Assembly (NCBI RefSeq): GCF_902497625.1
Contig: NZ_CABVGX010000026.1
Location: 1 to 64,000, forward strand
Origin: Pseudomonas fluorescens
GTDB lineage: Bacteria; Pseudomonadota; Gammaproteobacteria; Pseudomonadales; Pseudomonadaceae
Direction: 5' to 3'
Length of the DNA: 64,000 bases
The notes beneath the pieces were generated by a model. The model saw nothing but the letters and a program-made list of their open reading frames with translations. It was not told the origin of the DNA and ran no database searches. Numbering within the stretch: the first letter of the stretch is position 1; every line of letters begins with the position of its first letter. The translations under genes and the position numbers were made by a program. Below are positions 1 through 8,226 of the stretch, piece after piece.

Positions 1-248
1 CCGCTACTCCCACCGTTGCCGCTACTGCTGCTGCCTCCCTGCTTGTCAACACCACCTGCCTTCGCACCACCCGGAGTCGGGCCACCGTCGGTGGTGGCTT
101 CATCGGCGCGGGTAGCCGCATCTGGCTGCACAGTGGTGCCCGACGGTGACATCTCGGTGCCAGTCGTCGTATCGGCTGCCATTACTTGAATCGAGCAGGC
201 CGATAGCAGGCCAGCCAGCGTGAGCACCGCAATTCTGTTCTTGGTCAT
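1..248 (-). CDS. Putative small secreted protein or lipoprotein (C-terminus cut by window edge)
   Basis: Partial gene; 82 codons are visible and the 3' end lies outside the window. The protein begins MTKNRIAVLTLAGLLSAC, a hydrophobic export signal ending in a lipobox-like L-S-A-C, so it may be a lipoprotein. An alternative signal peptidase I site (VMA-A) follows a few residues later. The rest is low complexity, rich in Thr, Gly, Ser and Asp, with no domain I recognise. ATG is at 248. It is transcribed divergently from the 492-2538 cluster, with 243 bp between them. Function unknown; a periplasmic or envelope location is inferred from the signal only. Confidence 0.6.
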   Translation of the reverse strand, partial: MTKNRIAVLTLAGLLSACSIQVMAADTTTGTEMSPSGTTVQPDAATRADEATTDGGPTPGGAKAGGVDKQGGSSSSGNGGSS

Positions 249-491
249 GTTGAATGTTCCTTGCGAGTGGTTGACACAGCATTTGAAGGAGCACCGTGTG
301 GAAGGTGCACAGCAGCGGACGAACGGCGGTTACTGAATGTAAATTCGCCACCGGCGCGGAACAAATCGTATCGCTCATCAATTCATTGGAACTCCCGAAC
401 GCAGTCTTTCGTCATCTGAATGGATGGGCTTCATGCAGACGATGCTGCAGCCTCGACACGCTTGTTTTTCATTTTGAAGGTGAGGGACGAC

Positions 492-1208
492 ATGAATACT
501 TCAGACAACAGGACTGATAATCAGCCTGGGAATCAGCAGTCCGGGGGACCGGAGAAGGGCTTTGATCAACTCAAGGACAATGTGACGGAAGCGCTCGGTG
601 GAGCGCGGCAGCAGGCGGATGCGCAATTTGGCCAATACCGCGACACGGCGGCAGACCAGATTGAAGCGCTGGCCCAGGGCGCCAAGTCTGTCGTTTCCGA
701 AATGGAAAGCAAGGACACCCTCGGCATGTCCGACTACCTAGCCGATGTCGCCGATTCGATGACCGGGCTGGCCAGCAACCTGCGCGGTAAAAGCGCCGAG
801 GAACTGTTACATGACGGCGCCGATCTGGCCCGTAAAAATCCTACGTTGTTTATTGCCGGCAGCATTGCGTTGGGGTTTGCGCTGTCGCGGTTTCTCAAGG
901 CGGGCACTGCGCCGGCCGCGTCGTTCAACAATGATCGTGATCCGGCAGACAGCCACTCCATGCCGCCTTCGGGTGGCTTTGGCGCTCAGCGACCTTATGA
1001 AAGCTCCGTGCCTTCGCGCAGCGGTTCCGAATCCGGGCTGGCAACTGGAATCACTCCGACCTCGCCAAATGAATATGACCATCCCTCGGACTTCGCCTCG
1101 TCTGCAACCGCTGGTTCCACGACATCGACCTCGAGCCCGAACTCCACACCGGGCTCCGCGAGCTTCAATTCGACGCCAGGTTCCTCGAACTACAAAGGAG
1201 AGCTGTGA
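492..1208 (+). CDS. Hypothetical membrane-anchored protein (YqjD/ElaB-like organisation)
   Basis: 238 aa. The ATG at 492 is preferred over upstream starts because a purine-rich GGTGAGGGA lies just before it. The N-terminal ~100 residues are hydrophilic and helical (Gln/Asp-rich). A single hydrophobic segment (LFIAGSIALGFALSRFL) lies near residues 125-142. The tail after it is Ser/Thr/Pro-rich, with short STPGS-type repeats. A helical soluble part plus one membrane anchor resembles the ElaB/YqjD/DUF883 type, but the order and tail differ. It is first of three genes coupled by 1- and 4-nt overlaps with a holin-like protein and a DUF3618 protein. Such trios are usually annotated as stress or nutrient-deprivation proteins; function is not established. 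Confidence 0.7.
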   Translation: MNTSDNRTDNQPGNQQSGGPEKGFDQLKDNVTEALGGARQQADAQFGQYRDTAADQIEALAQGAKSVVSEMESKDTLGMSDYLADVADSMTGLASNLRGKSAEELLHDGADLARKNPTLFIAGSIALGFALSRFLKAGTAPAASFNNDRDPADSHSMPPSGGFGAQRPYESSVPSRSGSESGLATGITPTSPNEYDHPSDFASSATAGSTTSTSSPNSTPGSASFNSTPGSSNYKGEL

Positions 1209-1639
1209 TGAACAGAGAAGATACTGATTTGCCGGGCAGCCGTCCTGCTGCGGCACCTGAGAATGATGCCTCGGTCGTCGGCCTGTTACGCCAGCTCTCC
1301 CGCGAAGTGCCGGCGCTGTTCACCAAAGAACTGGCGCTGGCCAAAGCCGAGCTGCAAGCCAGCCTCACCACCCTCAAGGCCGGGATTGCCGGTGTAGCTG
1401 GCGGCGCGATCGTGTTGCTCGCCGGTTTCATCATTTTGTTGATGGCGGTGGTTTACGGCCTGAGCATGGTCATGGCGCCCTGGCTGGCGGCACTGATCGT
1501 TGGCGTGGTGGTGATGATCATCGGCTTCACCATGCTGCAGTCGGGCAAGAAGCAATTCGAACCGTCCCATTTCAAGCCTGATCGTACATTGGACGCGTTG
1601 AACAAAGACCAGGAAGCGCTGCGGAGGAAAGTCTCATGA
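1208..1639 (+). CDS. Phage holin family / YqjE-like membrane protein
   Basis: 143 aa. The ATG at 1208 shares its A with the TGA of the previous gene, and AAAGGAG sits 8-9 nt upstream, which decides against the GTG at 1205. Residues ~25-55 form an amphipathic helix (LFTKELALAKAELQ), followed by two long hydrophobic segments (about 60-85 and 90-115) separated by a short turn, then a charged C-terminus. This matches the superfamily III holin / YqjE family, inner-membrane proteins with two helices. Despite the name there are no phage genes nearby, so a lysis role is unlikely. It is translationally coupled to both neighbours, suggesting they are made in fixed ratio as a membrane-associated set. 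Confidence 0.8.
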   Translation: MNREDTDLPGSRPAAAPENDASVVGLLRQLSREVPALFTKELALAKAELQASLTTLKAGIAGVAGGAIVLLAGFIILLMAVVYGLSMVMAPWLAALIVGVVVMIIGFTMLQSGKKQFEPSHFKPDRTLDALNKDQEALRRKVS

Positions 1640-2538
1640 ACCGTGAATTCGACATCGAGTCAGAAAAGAGCCCAGAGGACATCGAGCGCGAAATCGATGC
1701 TCAGCGCGAAAGCATTGGCAATATTGTCGATGCCCTGGAAAGCAAATTCACCCCAGGGCAAATGTTCGATCAGGCCATGGGCATGATGCAAAACAACGGC
1801 ACCACGTTCCTGACCAATCTGGGTACGAGCGTACGCAACAATCCTGTGCCGGCAGTGATCACTTCGGTGGGGCTGCTCTGGCTGATGATGAGCCAGAACC
1901 GTCCACCTGCAACCCGCCATGTGTACCGCACCGGACCGGATCAGGACAGGATGGGTCAGTGGGCCGATGGCCTGTCGGAGGGCGTCGACACGGCTCGCGA
2001 CCGCATGCACCAGACCGCCGATTCGCTCAAGGGTGGTTATCAGTCGGTCAAAGGCAAGGCGTCGCACCTGGCGGATAGTCTTTCCACTGCCACCGACAGC
2101 CTCAGCCACACCGCGCACGATGTCAGTGATCGGATCAGCCACACCGCTCATGACGTCAGTGACCGTGTAGCGCGCAGCACCCAGCAAATGGGCAACCAGT
2201 TCAGTCAATTGCTCAGAGATCAGCCGCTGGTGGTTGCCGCTGCGGGGATTGCTTTGGGTGCACTGTTGGGCGCTGCATTGCCGTCAACTCGCACTGAGCA
2301 GCGGTACATGGGCAAGACCAGTGCGGATATTGCTGACAAGGTCAAGCAGCAGGCGCGAGAAGGGATGGAAGCGGTGCGCGATACGGTCACCAAAACGACC
2401 GAGCATCCCGAGCCGAGCGCGAGCGCCGACCTCAACGCCAACACTGACAATGCCAGTACAGGCGCTCAGTCTGCTACGCAAACGCCTAAGCCTGGCGGCA
2501 CGTCAGCGGATTTGTCGGGAGGGTTGGGTACCCGTTGA
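1636..2538 (+). CDS. DUF3618 domain-containing protein with 11-residue repeats
   Basis: 300 aa; the ATG overlaps the upstream stop by 4 nt (ATGA). The N-terminus (about 10-60: EKSPEDIEREIDAQRESIGN) is the DUF3618 signature. A hydrophobic stretch follows near residues 72-88 (PAVITSVGLLWLMM), and a second near 197-217 (LVVAAAGIALGALLGAALP). Between them lies a helical region containing two near-identical 11-mers, SHTAHDVSDR(I/V), encoded at 2104-2169, like the amphipathic repeats of LEA/YtxH proteins. The C-terminus is Ala/Thr-rich and disordered. It probably sits at the membrane and may act in envelope or desiccation stress; that role is inferred from the repeats and cluster type. Confidence 0.78.
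   Translation: MNREFDIESEKSPEDIEREIDAQRESIGNIVDALESKFTPGQMFDQAMGMMQNNGTTFLTNLGTSVRNNPVPAVITSVGLLWLMMSQNRPPATRHVYRTGPDQDRMGQWADGLSEGVDTARDRMHQTADSLKGGYQSVKGKASHLADSLSTATDSLSHTAHDVSDRISHTAHDVSDRVARSTQQMGNQFSQLLRDQPLVVAAAGIALGALLGAALPSTRTEQRYMGKTSADIADKVKQQAREGMEAVRDTVTKTTEHPEPSASADLNANTDNASTGAQSATQTPKPGGTSADLSGGLGTR
2104..2169 (+). repeat. Tandem 33-bp coding repeat (two copies)
   Basis: Two consecutive 33-nt units, 2104-2136 and 2137-2169, encode SHTAHDVSDRI and SHTAHDVSDRV. Most differences are at third codon positions, so the peptide is conserved more than the DNA. This points to selection on an 11-mer amphipathic helix rather than a fresh duplication. Confidence 0.85.
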
Positions 2539-2548
2539 GGAAATAACG

Positions 2549-2571
2549 CGGGAGGCCTGGGTGGCCTCCCG
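2549..2571 (+). terminator. Hairpin after the DUF3618 cluster (probable terminator)
   Basis: Perfect 9-bp stem CGGGAGGCC / GGCCTCCCG with a TGGGT loop, starting 10 nt after the DUF3618 stop. It is followed by ACGTTTGGT, a weak T-run only, so termination is likely but not certain. It could also serve the convergent gene at 2599-2829. Confidence 0.6.
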
Positions 2572-2598
2572 ACGTTTGGTCATTGAACAACAAACGGG

Positions 2599-2829
2599 TC
2601 AGTTGCCGTCCGCCACTTTTCGCTCAATCTCTGCGGTCTTGCGTTGCAGTTCCTCCACTTCCTGCTCTTTGACGCGAGTCGAGGAAGGCGTGATCGTTTT
2701 GTCGACGCCTTCGGTATCGCTGTCACGGTCCTGTAAGTCGCGTTCAACCACATTCACCGGTTTTCCCGCCGCGTCGGTAGGTGGCGCATTAGATGGTTGG
2801 CGAGTGTTTACACGGTCGTCATCTTTCAT
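2599..2829 (-). CDS. Small hydrophilic hypothetical protein
   Basis: 76 aa. The ATG at 2829 has GGAGG 9 nt upstream; the in-frame GTG at 2835 is only 3 nt from that Shine-Dalgarno and is less likely. The protein is very charged (Asp, Glu, Lys, Arg), with a predicted helix at the C-terminal third (VKEQEVEELQRKTAEIERK, about 52-70) that could form a short coiled coil. No membrane segment and no domain I recognise. It converges with the DUF3618 cluster and may belong to the same stress-related neighbourhood, but nothing in the sequence proves a function. Confidence 0.6.
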   Translation of the reverse strand: MKDDDRVNTRQPSNAPPTDAAGKPVNVVERDLQDRDSDTEGVDKTITPSSTRVKEQEVEELQRKTAEIERKVADGN

Positions 2830-3023
2830 TTTCACATTCCTCCGTTGGCTTATAGCAATGGAGCATCACGGCAGCATGAAAGTTTGACTGGATCGAGGCA
2901 GCTCGACGATTGGCACCGTCGGAAGTCTGAAATCGCCCAGCTAAAAACGCCTCTGGTCGGCATTGCTGAACCTATGCCGACACTCATCGATCCATCCAGA
3001 AATACTTCAGGATTCCCACCACC

Positions 3024-3272
3024 ATGAACTCCTTCAGAAACCTGCTGACGCCGGCCCATGAGCGACGACTGCGTGCTCTGGATCACTGGCACCAAACGCT
3101 GGACAACGCCGCCCTGCGCAAGGAATCTCCAGATGCCTATCATGAGGAACTGCTGCGCCAGTCAGACGAGATGGACCGCCAGTGCATCGTCAGTTGGGAA
3201 GAGTGGCGAGACTTGCGTCGCGAAGCAGATCAAGCGTATCTGCGCGCGGTTGCGGGTGATGATTATCACTGA
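3024..3272 (+). CDS. Small hypothetical protein upstream of the carboxylate-amine ligase
   Basis: 82 aa, hydrophilic, rich in Arg, Glu, His and Trp, predicted all-helical (RRLRALDHWHQTLDN ... EEWRDLRREADQAYL). No cysteine pair, signal peptide or membrane segment. It ends 9 nt before the ligase ATG at 3282, so the two are almost certainly co-transcribed. A longer out-of-frame ORF over the same DNA was set aside because this frame has the conserved-looking composition and the tight spacing. Function unknown; co-expression with the ligase is the only clue. Confidence 0.6.
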   Translation: MNSFRNLLTPAHERRLRALDHWHQTLDNAALRKESPDAYHEELLRQSDEMDRQCIVSWEEWRDLRREADQAYLRAVAGDDYH

Positions 3273-3281
3273 GGACTGCCG

Positions 3282-4448
3282 ATGAACACTGACCTGAGAT
3301 TCGGCATCGAAGAGGAATACTTCATTACCGAACTGGGCAGCCGGAAAATGACTGCGAGGCCGTCGCCCTTGGCAATCCAGGCTTGCGAAGCGGCGCTGGG
3401 ACCGTTCTTTGCCCTGGAGATGTTCCAAGGCCAGATCGAAGTGGCCTCGCCGATTTTCAGCACTGTCGTCGAGGCCGCTCATTACCTCGATGAAGCCCGC
3501 GCCAGCCTGCGCCACGCCCTCGAGCCGCATGGACTGGGTTTGTTGAGCGTGGGCAGTCATCCATTAGCTGACTGGCGCGCTCAATGTGCTACGGAGCAGC
3601 CGCATTTTGCCCAATTGTTCGAAGATTATCGCCTCGTCGCGCAGCGTAGTGTCCTGTCCGGATTGCATGTGCATGTTGAAGTGCCGAGCCAGCTGGATCG
3701 GGTTCAGGTGATGAACGAAGTCTTGCCTTGGACACCTTTGTTGCTCGCGCTGAGTTGCTCTTCACCATTCTGGGACTCAGCTGAAAGCGGCTACATGAGT
3801 TATCGGCAGACGGCCTGTGACGAATGGCCAAGGATGGGTATTCCTGAGTATTTCTCTGACCAGCAAGCCTATGATTCTTACGTGGGGTTGCTGATGCAGA
3901 CTGGCGCGATCAAGCAGGCCGGTGATTGCTGGTGGGGCGTTCGACCCGCGGCCAGATACCCGACGCTTGAGTTGCGCATGACGGATGCCTGCCCTCGCGT
4001 GGATGACGCGCTGTGCATCGCTTCGTTTTTCCGCTTGCTGGTCGCCTACGCCATCGAACACGTGCAACCCGGCGCGGAGTACTCGCAAAATTCCCGCTGG
4101 ATACTCATGGAAAATCGCTGGCGGGCCAAACGCTACGGCGTGGAGGCTACCTTTATCATAGAGGGTTACGACCGCGCCTTCACTACCGAGCAGTGGATGT
4201 TCCGGGCACAACAGATACTGGGTAGAACAGCACACGAAATGGGCGTGGGAGACGTCTTCCGACAGCTGCGCCGAATGCTTGCAGAAGGCAGCAGCGCGCA
4301 TCGTCAGTTAGAAGTTTTCCAGCGCACCCTGAATGCTGGCGACGATAACCAGGCGGCGTTGACGGCGGTGGTCGATCATTTACTGAAAGAAACCGCGAAG
4401 CCATCACGCTTCGTCGAGCGCACGCTGGAAACATTGAACGCTGGCTGA
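3282..4448 (+). CDS. Carboxylate-amine ligase, YbdK/GCS2 family
   Basis: 388 aa, close to the usual length for YbdK-type glutamate-cysteine ligase homologues. The N-terminal FGIEEEYFI (residues ~5-13) is the GCS2 family signature. Conserved LHVHVE (residues ~129-134) and the WWGVRP/LELRMTDACP segment (~211-235) form the ATP- and substrate-binding core. The family joins a carboxylate to an amine with ATP; E. coli YbdK has weak glutamate-cysteine ligase activity, and the physiological substrate here is unknown. It is not the essential gshA type. Next to it are an 82-aa protein upstream and a PLDc_N membrane protein downstream. Confidence 0.85.
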   Translation: MNTDLRFGIEEEYFITELGSRKMTARPSPLAIQACEAALGPFFALEMFQGQIEVASPIFSTVVEAAHYLDEARASLRHALEPHGLGLLSVGSHPLADWRAQCATEQPHFAQLFEDYRLVAQRSVLSGLHVHVEVPSQLDRVQVMNEVLPWTPLLLALSCSSPFWDSAESGYMSYRQTACDEWPRMGIPEYFSDQQAYDSYVGLLMQTGAIKQAGDCWWGVRPAARYPTLELRMTDACPRVDDALCIASFFRLLVAYAIEHVQPGAEYSQNSRWILMENRWRAKRYGVEATFIIEGYDRAFTTEQWMFRAQQILGRTAHEMGVGDVFRQLRRMLAEGSSAHRQLEVFQRTLNAGDDNQAALTAVVDHLLKETAKPSRFVERTLETLNAG

Positions 4449-4491
4449 AGGATTCGGCCTGATGGTTATCAACTTTCTGGAGAGCACGGCC

Positions 4492-4719
4492 ATGTCGGAA
4501 GCAGTCAGCTATTTCATGATCGCAGTTGCGGTGATCATTTTGCTCGTGGACCTGTGGGCAATCGTCAGCGTGTTCAGAAGCGATAAGACGGTCGGCGTCA
4601 AGGCGGCCTGGGCCATCGGCCTGATCGTTTTTCCGGTGATCGGGCTGATTGCCTGGGGCATTGCCGGCCCGCGCGGGGTCAAGGAAGGACCGACGTCGCC
4701 CGAGCACAGCAAGGGTTGA
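4492..4719 (+). CDS. PLDc_N domain small membrane protein
   Basis: 75 aa. The ATG at 4492 has CTGGAGAG about 8 nt upstream; the start at 4462 lacks a good site. Two hydrophobic segments (about residues 4-27 and 38-60) separated by FRSDKTVGVKAAW match the PLDc_N family, small two-helix inner-membrane proteins related to the N-terminal region of cardiolipin synthases but without the HKD catalytic domain. The C-terminus is hydrophilic. It follows the YbdK-like ligase by 43 bp and may be co-transcribed. No catalytic role can be claimed; a membrane-associated accessory protein is the best description. Confidence 0.75.
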   Translation: MSEAVSYFMIAVAVIILLVDLWAIVSVFRSDKTVGVKAAWAIGLIVFPVIGLIAWGIAGPRGVKEGPTSPEHSKG

Positions 4720-4780
4720 AGGTGGCATCGTCAAACAACAATCAAGGCGCGAGTTAACCAAATCCATGCCGCACCAAAAA

Positions 4781-4877
4781 CCCTGTGGAGACGTGGCTGT
4801 CCGCAAAGACGGCCGATCGGCCAGCAAAGATGCCAACTGTTCGGAATCCTCCGCAGGCAAGCCCGGCTCCCACAGTT
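4781..4877. repeat. Degenerate REP-like inverted repeat
   Basis: CTGTGGAG near 4782 and GGCTCCCACAG near 4865 are inverted partners of the Pseudomonas REP head sequence. The interior (CCGATCGGCC and flanks) is poorly matched, so this is a decayed REP pair or a chance resemblance. It lies between the converging PLDc_N gene and E1 gene. Confidence 0.4.
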
Positions 4878-4918
4878 TTTGGGCCCCACCGCAGATCTGC
4901 GTCTGCCACGGCTGAAGG

Positions 4919-7588
4919 TCAGACTTTCGCCGGGTTCTGCTTCTCCGGATCGATGCCGTAAAGCACCATCGCCTCGGTGACTTTTTCCCTCGCTATCACC
5001 CCGTCATCAGCCAGTGCTTTTAATGCCGCCAGTGCGATGAAGTGACGATCGACTTCGAAAAACTTTCGCAGTGACTCGCGGGTATCCGATTGTCCAAAGC
5101 CATCCGTACCCAAGGCCACGAAACGTCGCTTGGACACGAACGGGCGGATCTGGTCAGCGAAGATCTTCATGTAGTCCGTCGCGACCACCACCGGGCCTTG
5201 CTTGTCCTGGAGGCTAATTTCCACGTGACCGATGCGCGGTTCCTGATCCGGATGCAGCAGGTTCCAGCGTTCCGCGTCCTGGCCGTCACGGCGCAGTTCG
5301 GTCAGGCTGGTGACGCTCCACACCTCACTGCTGACGCCGAAGTCATGCTGCAGCAGCTCAGCGGCAGCAATCACTTCCTGCAGGATCGACCCGCAACCCA
5401 TCAGCTGAACATGCTTGCCTTCGACAGGCTGTGCCGGAGCCGAGAGCCGGTACATGCCTTTGAGAATGTCCTGTTCCACACCTTCCGGCATCGGCGGGTG
5501 GGCGTAGTTTTCGTTGAGCAGGGTGATGTAGTAGTAGACGTCTTCGTTTTCGACATACATGCGCCGCATGCCGTCCTGGATGATCACCGCCAGTTCATAG
5601 GCGAAGGTCGGGTCGTAAGACACGCAGCACGGCACGGTGGAGGACAGCACGTGGCTGTGTCCGTCGTCATGTTGCAGGCCTTCGCCCATCAGGGTGGTTC
5701 TGCCGGACGTGGCGCCCAACAGGAAACCCCGGGCGCGGGCATCGCCGGCCGCCCAGGCCAGATCGCCAACGCGCTGAAAGCCGAACATCGAGTAGAAGAT
5801 GTAGAAGGGCACCGTCATCACGCCGTGCGTGCTGTACGACGTACTGGCGGCGATCCACGAGGAAATGCCGCCGGATTCGTTCAGCCCTTCCTGCATGATC
5901 TGGCCGTCCCGCGCCTCTTTGTAGTAACTCAGCTGGCCGGCGTCCTGCGGGGTGTACAACTGGCCAACGTGGGAATGAATGCCAATCTGACGGAACAGGC
6001 TTTCCATACCGAAAGTGCGTGATTCGTCCGGCACAATCGGCACGATCAGCTTGCCGATGTTCGGGTCCTTGAGCAGCGTGCCGAGGATCCGCACAAACGC
6101 CATGGTGGTGGAAATCCCGCGCTCGCCGGTGCCTTTGAGCTGGGTGTCCAGAGCTGATAATGGCGGGATCTGCAAGGGCTCGACGGCACTGAAACGTTCA
6201 GGAATGTAACCGCCCAGTTGCGCGCGCCGGGCTTGCAGATAAATGGCTTCGGCACTCTCTGCGGCCGGTTTCAGGTAGGGTATGTCGCCCAGTTGATCGT
6301 CGCTGAGGTCCAGCCCGAAACGATCCCGGAATGCCTTGACGGCGTCGTCGCCCATCTTCTTCAGCTGATGGTTGATGTTCTGGCCTTCGCCGGCTTCGCC
6401 CATGCCGAAACCCTTGACGGTCTTTGCCAGGATGACGGTGGGGCCGCCGCTATGGCGCATGGCGGCGGCGTAGGCGTTGTAGACTTTTTCCGGGTCGTGG
6501 CCGCCGCGCGACAACTTCCAGATATCGTCATCGCTGAGGTCGCTGACCAGTTTGAGCAACTCGGGGTACTTTCCGAAAAAGTGCTCACGAACGTAAGCGC
6601 CGTTTTGCGATTTGTAATTTTGATAATCGCCGTCCACGCACTCCATCATGCGCTGGCGCAGCAAGCCGCTTTTGTCCTTTTCCAGCAGGGCATCCCAGCC
6701 ACTGCCCCAGATGACTTTGATGACATTCCAGCCGGCCGCCCGGTACAGGCTTTCAAATTCCTGGATGACTTTGCTGTTGCCGCGCACCGGTCCGTCAAGG
6801 CGCTGGAGGTTGCAATTGACGACAAAAATGATGTTATCGAGCTTCTCCCGACCGGCCAGGGAGATCGCGGCCAGGGATTCCGGCTGATCCATTTCGCCGT
6901 CACCGAGAAACGCCCAGACTTTGCGACCCTGATGTTCTTTCAAGCCACGGTCTTCGAGGTAACGCATGAACCGCGCCTGATACGCTGCGGTGATCGGCCC
7001 GAGCCCCATGGATACCGTCGGAAATTGCCAGAAGTCCGGCATGAGTCTTGGGTGTGGGTAGGAAGAAACACCGTCGCGGTCGGTCTCGCGACGGAAATTA
7101 TCCAGCTGGTCTTCACTGAGGCGACCTTCCAGATAAGCACGGCCATAGATTCCCGGCGAAGAGTGGCCCTGGATGTACACCATGTCGCCGGCAAATTGCT
7201 CGGTACGACCGCGAAAAAAATGCTCGAAGCCGACGTCGTACAAAACGGCCGCCGAAGCATAGGATGCAATGTGCCCCCCGACGTTCGAATGCTTGCCGGC
7301 GCGCAGCACCATGGCCAATGCGTTCCAGCGAATGTAGGCGTTGATCCGGCGCTCGATGGCCAGGTCACCGGGGTAGGGCTGCTGACGGTCGACCGGGATG
7401 GAGTTGACGTAAGGCGTGGTAACGCGCCCATAGAAATCACCGTGACGGTTGGCATCGAAATCAAGCATCTGATCGATCAGGTAATGAGCGCGAGAACGCC
7501 CTTCGACGCTTGCCACCGATTCGATCGAGTCGAGCCATTCGCGAGTTTCTTGTGGATCCTTGTCGAGAAACAGGGGTTGTTGAGCCAT
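4919..7588 (-). CDS. aceE: Homodimeric 2-oxoacid (pyruvate) dehydrogenase E1, AceE/MdeB-like
   Basis: 889 aa, the normal size for the homodimeric E1 of pyruvate dehydrogenase. ATG at 7588 with GGAGA upstream. The thiamine diphosphate motif is intact: GDGEMDQPES begins at residue 229 and ends with NCNLQRLDG (~258-266). The central transketolase-like Pyr domain (~500-700) and the C-terminal domain (~720-889) are complete. No E2 (aceF) gene is adjacent, so this is probably not the main pyruvate dehydrogenase. It resembles P. putida MdeB, described for 2-oxobutyrate use, although mdeA and mdeR are not beside it. It is divergent from a MarR regulator with two operator-like 15-mers between them. 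The exact 2-oxoacid is uncertain. Confidence 0.85.
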   Translation of the reverse strand: MAQQPLFLDKDPQETREWLDSIESVASVEGRSRAHYLIDQMLDFDANRHGDFYGRVTTPYVNSIPVDRQQPYPGDLAIERRINAYIRWNALAMVLRAGKHSNVGGHIASYASAAVLYDVGFEHFFRGRTEQFAGDMVYIQGHSSPGIYGRAYLEGRLSEDQLDNFRRETDRDGVSSYPHPRLMPDFWQFPTVSMGLGPITAAYQARFMRYLEDRGLKEHQGRKVWAFLGDGEMDQPESLAAISLAGREKLDNIIFVVNCNLQRLDGPVRGNSKVIQEFESLYRAAGWNVIKVIWGSGWDALLEKDKSGLLRQRMMECVDGDYQNYKSQNGAYVREHFFGKYPELLKLVSDLSDDDIWKLSRGGHDPEKVYNAYAAAMRHSGGPTVILAKTVKGFGMGEAGEGQNINHQLKKMGDDAVKAFRDRFGLDLSDDQLGDIPYLKPAAESAEAIYLQARRAQLGGYIPERFSAVEPLQIPPLSALDTQLKGTGERGISTTMAFVRILGTLLKDPNIGKLIVPIVPDESRTFGMESLFRQIGIHSHVGQLYTPQDAGQLSYYKEARDGQIMQEGLNESGGISSWIAASTSYSTHGVMTVPFYIFYSMFGFQRVGDLAWAAGDARARGFLLGATSGRTTLMGEGLQHDDGHSHVLSSTVPCCVSYDPTFAYELAVIIQDGMRRMYVENEDVYYYITLLNENYAHPPMPEGVEQDILKGMYRLSAPAQPVEGKHVQLMGCGSILQEVIAAAELLQHDFGVSSEVWSVTSLTELRRDGQDAERWNLLHPDQEPRIGHVEISLQDKQGPVVVATDYMKIFADQIRPFVSKRRFVALGTDGFGQSDTRESLRKFFEVDRHFIALAALKALADDGVIAREKVTEAMVLYGIDPEKQNPAKV

Positions 7589-7672
7589 CGTCGTCTCCTG
7601 GACAGTGCAGCAGCACCGAATCGTTTGGTGCCTGATGAAGGGGCGTGGGTTGAGGCCAGCCTTGAGGCATTT

Positions 7673-7696
7673 TTGTAGTTGCAGATGCAACTACAA
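7673..7696. promoter_or_regulatory. Operator-like dyad O1 for the MarR regulator
   Basis: Perfect 11-bp inverted repeat (7673-7683 and 7686-7696) with a 2-nt GA spacer. Its core 15-mer TTGCAGATGCAACTA (7679-7693) recurs with 3 mismatches at 7720-7734 and 2 mismatches at 9390-9404. Size and symmetry fit a MarR-family dimer. It lies in the divergent E1/marR spacer, about 85 nt upstream of the E1 start. Confidence 0.7.
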
Positions 7697-7719
7697 GTGA
7701 GAACTTAGCCTGCACCACG

Positions 7720-7734
7720 TTACAATTGCAACTA
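7720..7734. promoter_or_regulatory. Operator-like site O2 upstream of marR
   Basis: TTACAATTGCAACTA matches O1 at 12 of 15 positions and keeps the conserved TGCAACTA half. It lies 26 nt before the marR ATG, well placed for autorepression. Confidence 0.55.
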
Positions 7735-7760
7735 ATTCGAATACATCGGAAGGGTGAAGC

Positions 7761-8213
7761 ATGTCGTCAAGTGATCCGGATACCTGGTTCAGATTCGTCC
7801 GGGCGCACCGTTGCCTGATCCGCGAAATCGAGCGTCGACTGGCGGCGGCCAAGCTCCCGGCTTACGCCTGGTACGACGCGTTATGGGGCCTGGAAAGCGG
7901 CCCGGACGGCGGCCGGCGCATGAGCGAGCTGGCTGATGTCATGGCGATCGAGCGCTACAACCTGACTCGCCTGGTGGACCGTCTGGAGGCCGAAGGCCTG
8001 GTCACCCGCAGCCGTGCCAGCGACGACGGTCGTGGTGCGTACGCCGTCATCACCGAGAGCGGCAAGGTACTGCGCAAAAAAATGTGGCAAGTCTACGAAG
8101 GGGCGGTCGACGAACTGTTTCTGGCGCAGTTCGATGGCGAGCAACAGCAGGCTTTCAGCGTTGCGCTCGAGCGTGCGGCAACGGCCGCGCGCAACAGTGG
8201 GCGCGCGGGTTGA
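7761..8213 (+). CDS. MarR-family transcriptional regulator
   Basis: 150 aa, standard MarR length. The winged-helix region spans about residues 30-105: MSELADVMAIERYNLTRLVD is the recognition helix area, and TRSRASDDGRGAYAVIT the wing with the usual D-x-R/G-R element. The GAAGGG at 7749-7754 precedes the ATG at 7761. It is divergent from the E1 gene and convergent with the E1-fragment gene. Shared dyads at 7673-7696, 7720-7734 and 9389-9402 suggest it controls itself and both flanking genes. MarR proteins usually repress and release DNA on binding a small acid or phenolic ligand; the ligand here is unknown, perhaps a 2-oxo acid. Confidence 0.88.
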   Translation: MSSSDPDTWFRFVRAHRCLIREIERRLAAAKLPAYAWYDALWGLESGPDGGRRMSELADVMAIERYNLTRLVDRLEAEGLVTRSRASDDGRGAYAVITESGKVLRKKMWQVYEGAVDELFLAQFDGEQQQAFSVALERAATAARNSGRAG

Positions 8214-8226
8214 GCAACATGCGCGG

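Noticed and set aside
402..425. Possible AlgU-type promoter (GGAACT ... TCTGA) before the stress cluster
   Set aside because: The distance between the boxes is about 20 nt instead of 16-17, so the match is not convincing.
1208..1639. Prophage lysis gene because of the holin annotation
   Set aside because: No endolysin, spanin or structural phage genes around; the family is common in chromosomal stress clusters.
4919..7588. Assignment as mdeB with a methionine gamma-lyase operon
   Set aside because: mdeA and an Lrp-type mdeR are not adjacent; the regulator here is MarR-type, so the name is not used as the symbol.
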